A stretch of 64,000 bases of DNA. Origin: Micromussa lordhowensis. Lineage: Eukaryota; Cnidaria; Anthozoa; Scleractinia; Lobophylliidae. A program made the position numbers and the translations under genes. How positions within the stretch are numbered: the stretch's first letter is position 1; each line of letters begins with the position of its first letter. Of the stretch, positions 48,201 through 60,200 are shown piece after piece. The DNA lies in assembly GCA_964020085.1 (NCBI GenBank), contig OZ026604.1:20593894-20657893 (forward strand), in the 5' to 3' direction. The notes beneath the pieces are model-generated. The model was not told the origin of the DNA. It saw only the letters and a program-made list of their open reading frames with translations, and did not search any database.

Positions 48201-51200
48201 TCATCCCATTTCTGACAGTCTAGAGGACAGCACTTAGCAACAGAACTATACTTTATTCGCTGCGCAATCCAACATGGTGGACTACAACAACGTGCTCTCG
48301 ACAATCATACGGAAGACCGCTGACCAACACTACCATTTGTCTTCTACGGTTCGTGACCTTTGTACATGTGCCTTTCTTTTTTGAATTTCAATTTCTCAAA
48401 CTTTTACTTAGTTTTATGCCTCATGCTTGGTTAATATGATATTAGGAGGATTTAAAGTAGATACTGTTGGCTGATTGGAATTTCAGTTTTCGCCCTGAAC
48501 AGTACAAGCTTCAGTGTTGAACCATTCATCACATCTTATCGGATACCGTGTATAGTTTCGATGGAATCACTGAAAAACAGTAGACCCTGGAGTGTCATAT
48601 TCAAAAATGGGCAAAGGCGTCATTGATGCGACCTGTCAATTAGCACAGCTGTAGCATCAGAAATGTTGTGAAATCATTGCAGTCTCTCTTTTCTTCCAAC
48701 CCCCACACTACTCGCGGCTCATGGCTCGCAATCACATTCACACGCTCGCTTGTTTTGCATTCTTCCCCAGCTAGTCTACATGTATGGTGACACAGAGAAT
48801 TAACTCTGAAGTGTAAATTTAAGTCCTAAATAAACCCGTGAATAAACCCGTAAATGTAGGTCAGAATACAGTTAGCTGTAGAAAATCTAAAATTTTGTGT
48901 ATTTTTAAGCCTATAAAATCAAGAAAAAAGTTGCGCACATGATTATTGTCTATCAGTGAACAGAAAATGATGAGGAAATAACCAGATTTGTGGATTTCCA
49001 ATAGAACATAGCCGAGTGGCTGCAAAGTCTTGTTAGTCCTGGGTTGTTCTTTATTTGATTTTTGATCTTGATGTGTTTTATATTTAATTGATACATTATT
49101 ATTACTTAAAACTCTTTTTACGACTGAATTTTTAATTCAGTAAGTTACGTGGTGGGTCGGCTGGCACTCGCTCGGTTAGACGTCGATCATCCGTAACCTT
49201 TTTGATGGAATACCGCTGGACGGTAGGGTCAGTTTCCTTAAAATTACTCAACATCTCCGTATGATATAAGTCTTTCTGAAAGCTTTTTTTTTAACTCGCA
49301 CAAAGGCACACGTTGCGAATGAAAGAAACAATAGAACAAATACACTCTTGATTGTTGTTGGTTCGATGCTAATTTCGGAAACAGTGGCTGGTAACCAGCC
49401 CTTCTAGAGTGATTTTACTTAACCCGTAAACCACAATCTAACAGCTAGTGCGTAAGAGTCACAGCTAAACAAAAGAAAACAATGGAATTAGTGCGTAATA
49501 CTAACTAATAGTGTAGTAACTATTTCACGGGTTTAGTAAAATAACTCTAAAGTAAAGAGATCATAAGAAATGTTTGATTTCGTGAAAGTATTTTGCAAAG
49601 TCAAAAAGATAACTCACAACAGTTTTTCAAATTATTGCGCATAGCTGCTTGTAGATCTATGGTGTTCATGGCATCTTAAAAGTTTTCGTGCTATTTATAA
49701 CATCTGTGAGGCAGAAAGAAACATGTCACTAATGGAAGAAGTCACGAAAACACAAATAAACTCTTGATTGTTATCTAAAAGAACGAATTCCGATCACGAA
49801 AAGTAAAGAAAATTATCTGTAATGAGTATATTTCTCTCCTGCTTGGATTAAAGAGAGAGAAAAAAACATTCACCTCAGCTTCTAAAGCGTACAATAGAGT
49901 GTCGAGTACCAGGTATGTCCGCTTTTACTTTCTATTATTTCCAAAATGAAAAATGCTGGAATTTCAAAGTCAAATTCATTTTAAAAAAATTCAGTCGTGG
50001 CTCGAAGAGCGCTTTGATCAGAATGTTTAAATTGATTCATTTTGAAGAGGAAGAGATTACAGGTACAACAAAACTGGCAGCTTTAGCTGCATGTTTTCAT
50101 TGTATGGTTTCACATAATAATATCCATTTCTTACCCCATGTACTCTGATCAGTTACTTGAAATCATGATGGGGATTCACATGAGCTAGCCTACAGCTAAT
50201 GCCAACACTGTACTAGTACCTTCATACAGTAACTGTACGTACATGAGCTTCACTGATTACCTGCATTAGTATCTAGTGACTAGAGAAAACCAAACCTAGG
50301 CATCCACAGAGCAGAGTTGTAATGGTTCCTGACTAAAAACCAGCTACGGCGTGAACTAATAGTAAAGGAATCTGCTTGAACAGTGACAGTACCCACCACC
50401 TGAACAAAATACAAATAAACTACCTTCATAACATTTATTAAAAAATATATTAGATAAAATGGCTTCCTTTTCTTTGCAGCCTTGCGAGTCGTTGACTTGC
50501 CATAATTTCTGGCACTGGGCTTTGTACTATATTGAAAAGGTGAGTTCTGCATTTATGTTTTGTCTGACTCACTAAGGTATAATATCTTGAAATTAGTCTT
50601 CATGTGCTGAAAATTAAGGGGTAAATAGCTAACACTTAAAAGTAAACTATTGTTGATACATAACGATTGTTAAGTGTAATACATGTATGTTCTTATAGAT
50701 ACTTAAAATAAGGGATGGCTGTGAGAGTAACAATAGTCGTTTTGCCATTTCCGAACTACATTATGTATGTCATAGTCGGCTTATATTATGGTGGTTAAAA
50801 ATAACCTGTGGGATTCACTCATTTACAAATATAGAAAATAGAAATTTAGAACCAATCTTCTAAACTGTTTCCTAATGCCAGTTTTAGCTTCTTTGGAGTT
50901 TATCTGTAAATCATTGTGCTGAACATTCCAGAAAATATACTCCCCCAACAGATCGACAAGGTAAGAATTTCCTGAAGGTGGAAGGGGGGAGGGAGCATGT
51001 CTGTAAGACCAAAAGAAATGCATGACAAGTGTTTAATTGGATTTGGAGAGGGGTGAGGCGGGGGGGAGGGTTTCTAAGAATAGAATCCCTCCTGTGATAT
51101 ATGTATGGATGTCTTCTGGAACTACACATTATTAGCACTTCTTTTCTGAACAACATACACAACTTTGAGGAATAAAATTGATCATCAATTAGTTGTCGTC

Positions 51201-54200
51201 ACATTTTTCTTCACTTTTTATCTAACTTGTTTCTAGGGAGACTATGAAAGTGCATTGAACTTATACGACACAGAGGTACATAGAGGTTGATTTTATATGA
51301 AAACATTGCATTTTAAGACCATCCTATCACTGGAAGAACACTTGGAACTGTGAACACTGGACATTTTTCTGTATATTGTTTTAGTAACCGTAGAATGAGG
51401 GCCCTTCATATTGACAAGAGTCTTTACAAGCGTTTTTACACTGTAAACATAAACGCTGATATGATGCGTTATATGAAGAGCCTTTAATGAGGCCCCATTA
51501 GGGGGTGTGGGTGGGGTTGGGGAGTGGTCTAAGTATCCCATATCCCGTGTTTTTTGCTTAAATATCCTGTGTTGTGTTAATTCCAATTTAAAAAGTTATC
51601 ACTTTGCCTACTTGATATCTCGTGATATCTGCTCTAAATATCCCATATCAATTATTTTTCCCCCAAATATCCTGTAACTCGTACATTGTACTGGCACTAT
51701 CCCTAACTCGTACATTTTTTTTACCTAAATATCCCAACGAATTCATGAAAAGCGTCCTTACTGTAATATACTGTGCTTTCCCTAACTTACAGATGGCGCC
51801 AAGATTTAAAGCAAGTCAAACTTTTCAACTGTCAGATGGTTCATCACTGTTGTACAGACTGAAATTTGAAGGTTAGTAAAGGAGGAACTTATTGATCTTG
51901 GTTCTGTCAAGCCAGTGGGTGCTTTTTTCGTCTCAAGGCTGATCAACCTCCTGTATCCTGACCCTTTGTCAGACCTGCATGTACCTACAGTCAAACCTCT
52001 CCTCGGCGGCCACCATGGAGACAGAGGACAGTGGCCGTTGTGGAGAGGTGGCGGTTATGGAATAGTAGGGGTTTAAGATGACGTCTGTTTTTTTTTTTTT
52101 TTGTCGGCGGGTGCAACATTTCTATTCTTGAAAAAAATGTTCATTTTAGCGTTTAAAGTGTACGGAACACAATTTAAACAATTGATATCAATAATAATAA
52201 TAATAATAATTAAAAATTTATAACGCGCCTTTTCCATGCAAATATGATCAAAAGCGCGAAACAATTGATACTTAAAAAAATATTGTTAAGAACAGGAAAG
52301 AATAAAAAATAAAATGACCATAAGAATTAAACATCACATGTCAAAAGCTAATTTAAAAAGATGCGTCTTAAGTACAGATTTAAAACGTTCAAAATTGTCC
52401 ACAAGGCGGATATGAAGGGGCAGACTGTTCCATAATGTAGGGGCCGCCAATGAAAAAGCGCGATCCCCTAAAGTCTTTTTCAGTTTTACACTTGGATGAT
52501 TTAAGGTAAGACTGCTAGCTGAACGGAGAGTATAGCGTGTCTGTACCTTAATAGCAATTAGGTCAGTCAAGTAACCAGGTGCGTGACCATATATAGCTTT
52601 GAAAGTGAGGAGAAGTATTTTAAAATCAATACGAAATTTAACAGGAAGCCAATGTAACGAACACAGTACTGGTGTTATGTGGCTATACCGGGAAACGTTG
52701 GATATAAGCCGAGCAGCAGCATTCTGCAAGCGTTGCAGTTTAAGTAGATGAACAGAGGGTAAACCAAAAAGAAGGCTGTTGCAGTAATCAATACGACCCA
52801 TAATAAGAGCATGGACCAGAGTGCGTGCAGATTCCTGTGACAGATACTTTCGGATGCGTCGAATGTTGTGTAAATAGAAAAACCCAGATTTGCAAGTTTT
52901 GTGGATCTGTTCCTGGAGATTCTGGTTAGAATCGAACCATGTCCCCAGATTTCTTGCCACGGTGACAGGAGCAACATCAATGTTCCCTACGGTGAGGCTA
53001 TCAATATTTACTTTAGAAAGTTGCTGTTTTGTACCAATCAACATGAACTCAGTTTTATCATCATTTAGTTTGAGCTTATCCGTAAGCATCCACGTACGAA
53101 TGTCCAGTATACAGCGCTCCATGGCAACGACCGCATCAGCCTGATTAGCAGCCAAGTCAGAACTAAACGACAAGTAAAGCTGGGTGTCGTCAGCGTAGGC
53201 ATGTGCCTGAGGCAGATGGTATTTGATGACTTCAAAGAGTTTACTAGAGTAAATAGTAAACAACAAGGGGCCCAAACATGAACCTTGTGGAACGCCATGA
53301 GGTAGCCTAAAACTGTCAGATATACAACCATTTAGCGAGACTCGCTGCGACCTGTTACTAAGATAAGACATAAACCAGTTCAGAGCAGTGCCAGTAATGC
53401 CGACACTTGACTTAAGACGAGCAAGCAAGATATCGTGGTCCACTGTGTCAAACGCAGCACTCAAATCTAGAAGAACGAGAAGAGTTACATGCTTGCAATT
53501 CATATTCATGAGAATGTCATTCTGTACCTTCAGTAGCGCCGTTTCTGTACTATGACCCTTACGGTAGGCGGACTGTAAGGTTGGGTAAAGAGCGAATCGA
53601 CTCATATGACCGTGAATTTGATCGAAAACAGCACGCTCTGTCAGTTTTGATATAAAGTGCAAGTTACTGACAGGGCGGAGGTTGTTCAACTGAGTCGGAT
53701 CTAAGCCAGGTTTCTTAAGGATTAGAGTAACCAAAGCTTCTTTCCACTCGTCAGGGAAATGGCCGCACGATAGCGAAAGATTTATAATTCGTGAAATAAC
53801 AGGCAACAGCACGTCAAGGCAGCCAACAACCAGAGAAGTCGACATCGGGTCCAACGGGCAGGACTTCTTAGCAGACTTACGGATAAGCGTAGAGATGGCG
53901 TTTTCAGAGAGAGGTTGAAAGGAATGAAAAGCATGCGCAGCATCTACTTCTTGATCAGGAGGTAGCGCATTGCGCGCACTTTGATCAATGTCCACAGCAT
54001 CAATATCAGAACGAATTTTGTTTATTTTTCGAACAAAAAAACCGCCGATATCATCAGCTAGTTTTGATTTGTCCTGATAATTAGGAAAAGACAACTCCTC
54101 TTTCTCAGCAAGGAGTTGCTTGGTAGCTCTAAATAACCGTCCCTGGTCTGTGCTATTCTCGTCAATAAAATTAGTGTAAAACATCTGCCTGGCCTGGTTC

Positions 54201-57200
54201 ATGAGGTACGTCGTGCGGGTTCTGTAAGACTTGAAAATATTCAAGTCAGCCAGAGATCTCGTTCGCCTCCAAGTTCTCTCAGCCTTATGTCTCAAGCGTT
54301 TAGCAGCCTTTATCTCGTCATTGTACCAAGGCACTGTAGGTCTAACTTTCACAGTCTTAGTCTTAAGTGGGGCGTGGCAATCAATAACTTTTGAGAGTGT
54401 AGTGTTATATCTGCGAACAAGAGCGTCCAAGTCACATCTATCTTCCGTGTGAGGATGCACACGCACATTAAGCGGATCACTGCACAACAAGGAAATAGAT
54501 AAGTCCCGCTTAAGAGATTCTAGATCGACCGATTTCAGCTTTCTATAGGCAACGTTCTTAGTAGTCAAGCTAGGTTTGTCTGGCAGAAATGAACAATAAA
54601 CAGATGCGTGGTCAGAGATAAAGCGATCAATTACGGGGGGCCCCTTTAAGATGTTATCACTCGAACGGGTGATAACAAGATCGAGTATATGACCCCGAGT
54701 ATGTGTAGGCTCGGTGATGTGTTGTTGGAGGCCGACGGACTGTAAAAGATCCTGTAGTTTGACTGAATCAGGATCTTGGGGGACATCGACGTGGATATTG
54801 AAGTCACCAGCAATCACAAGATGCTCTTTGGAGAGAAGTATGGTTTCAAGATAGGTAGAGAACTCCCTGAAGAAACAATTAGTTGAGACTCTGTGATCAG
54901 CTGAATAAGGTGGACGATAAAGAAGGACAAGCCGAATATTAAGTGAAGGTGATGAGATGGTCCATTCAGAGTATTCAAAGGATTCTTTCCCACCAGCTTC
55001 AATCCATCTGACAGATAGCGATTCGCGGTACATCAAGCCCACTCCGCCACCACGACGATCGGTGCGTGGGCAGTCAGAAATTTTGTATCCGACCGGACAC
55101 AATTCAGCTCGCACAGCAGCATCATCAGTAGTCAGCCAAGTCTCAGTAATCGCAACAAGGTCAGCCTTGCAGTCACATATGTAATCAAAAAGGTCAGCGG
55201 TCTTGTTTTTAACTGAGCGAGCGTTTAGCAAACACAGAGACAAATGTTGGTGTAAAACAATCGGAGCCAAGGCAGATGAACGACGAACGCTGATTAAATT
55301 GCTAATATTCCGCGACAAAGAAAAAAGAAACTAAACAAAACAGAGACCAACGAAGCGTGGTACGAATCAAGTTTGGTGACCTTTTACAATAACAAATGGG
55401 GTTTTGTATACACCGTTTGTCAGCTGTTGATTACTGAACTGACCGTTGTTGAGGGGCTATCCATTTTGGCAGTCGGGACGGCCATGTTGGAAAACAGCTC
55501 ACCAGCCTCGACAGAGGATCTGGGACACGTCTCACAGATTTCCATGGCAACCCAATCGTTAAAAAATCGATAAAATACTTAAAGTGTCCAGTGATTCTAG
55601 GCATACATTAATTAAACATGGACCAGCTTATAACCTTTAAACATGGACCAGTTTATAACCTTAAAGGTTATAAACTTTGACTGCTAAGAGGTGTTTGCCT
55701 CTTTGGGAATTTAAATTCTCTACGAAATTTTTTTCCAAGGAACACCTATATGTGTCGATTTTGATAGTGATTTGTCTTTGCTTGACAACTAAATTATTGT
55801 ATATTGGAAATTATTATTGTAAATTGGAACGATTTTCAAAAGTTTTCGTTCAAAATCGACATGTGTCGCTTTGCCTACATTACTTACGACAAGACAGTGA
55901 TCGAATTGAGAACCTACGTACGAGGACTTCCGATGGAGGAGTTTGAGTGATTCTTGATCAAGATGCAAACCTTGGATGACACAATCATTGATTTCGGAAC
56001 CCCAGTATCTGACAGTTACATGCGGCAATACAAACAACGATTTCGCTACGACCATGTCGATACAAGCGGGAGTATGTGCGTGTGAGTGGTAGTATGTAAC
56101 AAGAATAGCAAAAGAACAGTTCGTAGAGAGCCAAAGAGATGTAGCAGGACACAAAAAGGAGGATTGTTACCATTGGCAGCACTCATTCCAGCTTTAGTAG
56201 CAGCAGGGAAGGCGGCGGCTCTAGGAGGAATCTCTGGTGCAGCGGGTTACGATATGAAAAAGGGCTTGGCATTTGCTTTGCGTAAACGTAGAAGATGAAA
56301 AAATAAACCAAAGACCAAGAAAAGAAGTAGACAGCGAGGTGGAGCACTGGCTAGACGTTAACATCGATTGGTAGACAAGATCACTGAAGGACCTTCACCT
56401 ACCTTTGCTACGCTGGCTTTGAAATTAGCGGATCAGACAGCAAAAGGTATCAAAGACAATGTGAACCACTATAACAAGAGACAATGTGGAGGTGCATTGT
56501 TTACTGTTCTCAAGAATTTGACCAAGATCGGGTACAAGCTTGGAAAGGACAAAAGGTATAAGAGAATAAATGCAAAGGGTATCACAGGCAGTTACATCAG
56601 ACGTCCTTTGCCGTGGGAAGTATGATTCAATTACGCAGACAACGCCCTTTCTTGGCGGCCATTCTCAAAGAGGCTAATCGAAACAGGAGACAGGAGATGC
56701 GGCTACCCTTTTGTTATTGGAGACGTTCTCTTCGTCTCTTAACCTAGTTTCCGTGTTTCCCCGCCTCACGTAACCTTGTCTTATAGAGATGCAGTTCAGT
56801 TAGCCATGGTAATCGGGTGAACTGGAATTCTGTCTCGTATGAGACACGAGAACCATTTCGTATTAGCATGTCCCAGATTCTGGCAAGGTTTAAACGACGT
56901 GTTCCAAGCATATCGATGTTAAACACCAGAGATGCCCACGGTTATCCACTGCAAGGTTACAACTTCGTCCCCAAACCCAAAGACACCTCGAGGGAATTGG
57001 TCAAGTTATTACAACAAGACAACGAAAGAGTGGAACAATTGAAAGACAATGTGCAGTACGGGAAGAGGAAGTACAAGAATCTCAGTCAAGAGTATTTAGC
57101 GTTTAAGTTCGAGACCCTATAAGCATGCATTACTTCTTTCATATTCCCTTTATTAGACTAGAACCAGCTCGTAACTGAGGCTAATGCCCGGAGTCTTTTT

Positions 57201-57244
57201 AAATGAAAATGACATTTATCTCTTATAATATTCCCCTTCGTGAA

Positions 57245-57275
<31 letters not shown>

Positions 57276-60200
57276 CGAGAGGGAATCCCATCTGAAAAGG
57301 TCAGGGAAGGTCGTCGTCTCGCTTAGGGGTATAAATCAAGGATTCTGTTCTCTGATTCGTGTGTTGATAACGAAATGCCACTATTTTTAGCTGTCAAAGC
57401 GTCTTTTTTTAGCACTCGTGGAAATAATAGTGAAAAAACGCTCTTATTTCTGTTTTTAGCGTCGATTTCGGCGGTCCCTCGTGTTTGGTCTTCTAGCGCA
57501 TGCTTCTTTCTTGAACAGCGGGCTTGTTATCGAGCCTATTCTGTCTTAAGTGGCATCGTCGGGTAAAACTCGAGCCACGCCCAGATCAGTTTCCTTTGGG
57601 GGTGTCATTCAAATTTTCCGAGGTAGCCAATGAGGGCCTTTATGGCGAAATGTACAAGCAGTATAAGTATTAAGTGCAATTTTAAAAATCGTTATCTTGT
57701 TAGGAGTTGATGTTGGGGACAGATGGCAGCAGCTTTGTCAGTACTGGGAAAGCCATGCAGATGATCACTTTTTGGTGAGTATGGGGGCTGAACGCCCCGT
57801 CCAATCTACACCCGAGAAATTTGAAAACGCAGCTTTTATTTCTACGGTTACAAATACGGAACTTTTTGAAAACGCTCGTGACACCTTTTTTTAAATTTGC
57901 CATGTTCTTACACTTTGAATCGGCTCATTTTTATTGCAATATATATTTCAAGTCTCCAAGTATTGGCTTTCGAGGGAAAAAAAATGACACATTTCGTGAA
58001 CAGGTATTGTGTTGATCTATTGTGCCGCCGCTGCGGGTAAATTCAGTAGAACTGTCAAGTACAGTACGTTGCTTCTTATCACGATATCACGGATATCATA
58101 TCTTTGTCCGGTTTCTCTTTAGAGACCGCCGTAGCTTTACTTCAAGAGAGTTAATACATTTGTATGGAGTCGTTCTTATGTTTCTTGCAGCAATTTGATC
58201 GAGCTTATGTATCTCCATTTTCCAGACTTCGTTTTCTTTAAACGAACAATGACAGGCTCAGCAATTGTCCGAAACCATATCATTATAAAACGGAAGCGCA
58301 TTTGCGCGCACTATTTAGTGGACTCGTTAATGATTATTGGATCTCATGTGTCGGTTGAAGCCCCAAGGGAGCGCGGCATATTTGGGTGTGTTCGGCAAAA
58401 TGTTTGGGCTTAAATGCAAGCAATTCCTTCGCTCGCTTCACCCCCTCCTCCCTGCTCCTTATTTTTCGCATTCGCGCGCAGTTTTGTACCCTTCTCATGC
58501 GTTTTGGAAATGCCTGCTACTTAGGCTAAGTGGGTGTCCGTAATAGCGGGGTGTCCGCCAGGCAAAGGTTGACTGTAAATAATGGGTACTGATGAGGTAT
58601 TAGATCAGAACAACTTGAGGCGTCCCATTCAGGGAGTCTAGTCCCTACCTGCTGTGGAATCCGGGATTCCATCCAGCTGTCTAGGCCTGCCAGCTTTTTA
58701 TCTGCTTGTACGAAGAAGGTGATGGTGATTTAATTCTAATGGCGTTCTCCAGGCATTCACGGACACTCACATGCTTATGAGTACGTTGGGAGCCAAGAAT
58801 GAAGATCTGTCCATGAAGCTATTGGATTCATTGAGAAAATATGTCAGGTGGGCAATCCCTTGTAGCAAGTACATGAGATATTCTTATTTTGATAGAGCGG
58901 TTTTAGTTTGAGTGTCGTAAAAGCAAGATCAAAGTAGATCACTCTAGCCAATCACAAAGGACACAGGCAGTATAATGAGCCAATCAAAACTCGAAGTAAT
59001 CACATGTAACTGTCGCAAATCGCGGGAAAACGAGTGCGAGTGAGTCACGATTGACTTTGTTTTACTTCTGATTGGATAAAAAAGTGGCGCGAGTATTTTT
59101 TAGCCAATCGTGAAGAGATAATTGATACAAAACCAATTACTTTTCGACACTCAAACGACTTTTTGCTTTCCACGCCCAATAGCTACCTTTATTATTGCAG
59201 TTATAGTTGCAGTATAGTTGACACAACTCTGGAACGAGTGTCCCTGTGCATAAAGTAGTACTGCTGTTACGAAATATAAGGATTTGTATGGGAAAACTGT
59301 TACGTTCTTAAGCTATAAAATAAGGAGTGTAAATATAGGTGTGGGGGCGCGTTGGCCTCATGGTTAGTGCACTTGCCTCCGGATCAAGCGGTCTGGGATC
59401 GAGTCCTGGCCGGGAATATTGTGTTGTGTTCTTGGGCAAGACACTTTCACAGTGCCTCTCTCCACCCAGGTGTATACATGGTACCGGTGAATTTAGTGCT
59501 GTGGGTAACCCTGCGATGGACTAGCATCCCATCCAGTTGGAATAGAAATACTGCCAGTCGTTTCATGCTACAGAAACAGGATATAAGCGCCGGCCAGATG
59601 GGCATCTTGCCTCGTGTCAAGACTTAACTTTGTGAAAAAAGATGAACCTACCTTGTTTCAGTTGTGTACTTCCATGGTTCCCGTTTGCCATAAATCGGAG
59701 CTAGTCGCTTCATGTTACGGAAACTTGGAATAAACGCCAGCCTAACGGGCCGCCCTGCTCTATTGCAGACTTGAATTTTACCACTGATTCGCGGAAATGG
59801 CTTTTTTAACGCCTGAAAGTTCTTGCTCTGCGTTTAGTTTTCTACTTTGCTGTTTGTTTCATTTTTTCAGAGATGGATCAGGCCCTAATTGTGAGATATC
59901 TCGTGAAGTTGGCTTGGCAATATGTGAAGCATTTGTGGAGGCTGACAAAGTATGTGATCATCTTCAGGGGCTGGCGTGACGCTCCCATATGAAAAGATAG
60001 GGGTATAGATCAAGGATTCTGGTCTCACATTCAGTAGGGTGTCCAATAGCTCTTATCGCAGTTATCAGCGGTTTGACATGCAAACGAGGCGAAAGGGTCA
60101 ATACTGCATTGTATTGACCCTTTAGCCTCGTTTGTGTGCCGCTCTAAACAAAGGAATATTTGACAGCGGGCTCAACTCCGATAACAGCTATTGCCGAAAC

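Larger units (their letters stand above)
34135..48329 (-). mobile_element. Ty3/gypsy retrotransposon (K02A2.6 type), split by two insertions
   Basis: Two 113-bp LTRs (34135-34247 and 48217-48329) differ at about six positions. Reading leftwards from the 5' LTR: gag, two-knuckle nucleocapsid, protease, RT, RNase H, integrase, then a polypurine tract (minus AAAGGGGGGAGA, 34248-34259) directly at the 3' LTR. The gag is interrupted by the virus-like element at 39676-48040 and the pol by a LINE at about 36237-37447. Frameshifts and stops are frequent; it is inactive. I see no clear target duplication at the outer ends. Confidence 0.9.
55615..57125 (+). mobile_element. Second remnant of a virus-like element: cluster of small virion-like ORFs
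   Basis: Plus-strand short frames follow each other with little space: about 55860-56085 (broken), 56086-56298, 56300-56625, 56622-56744 and 56817-57122. Two carry GG plus hydrophobic segments and basic patches, and one resembles the small protein at 42196-42525. No terminal repeats are recognised; a palindromic 'accttaaaggttataaac' repeat lies at the left edge (about 55616-55680). Taken together it looks like a piece of a larger Polinton/adintovirus-like element. Confidence 0.5.
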
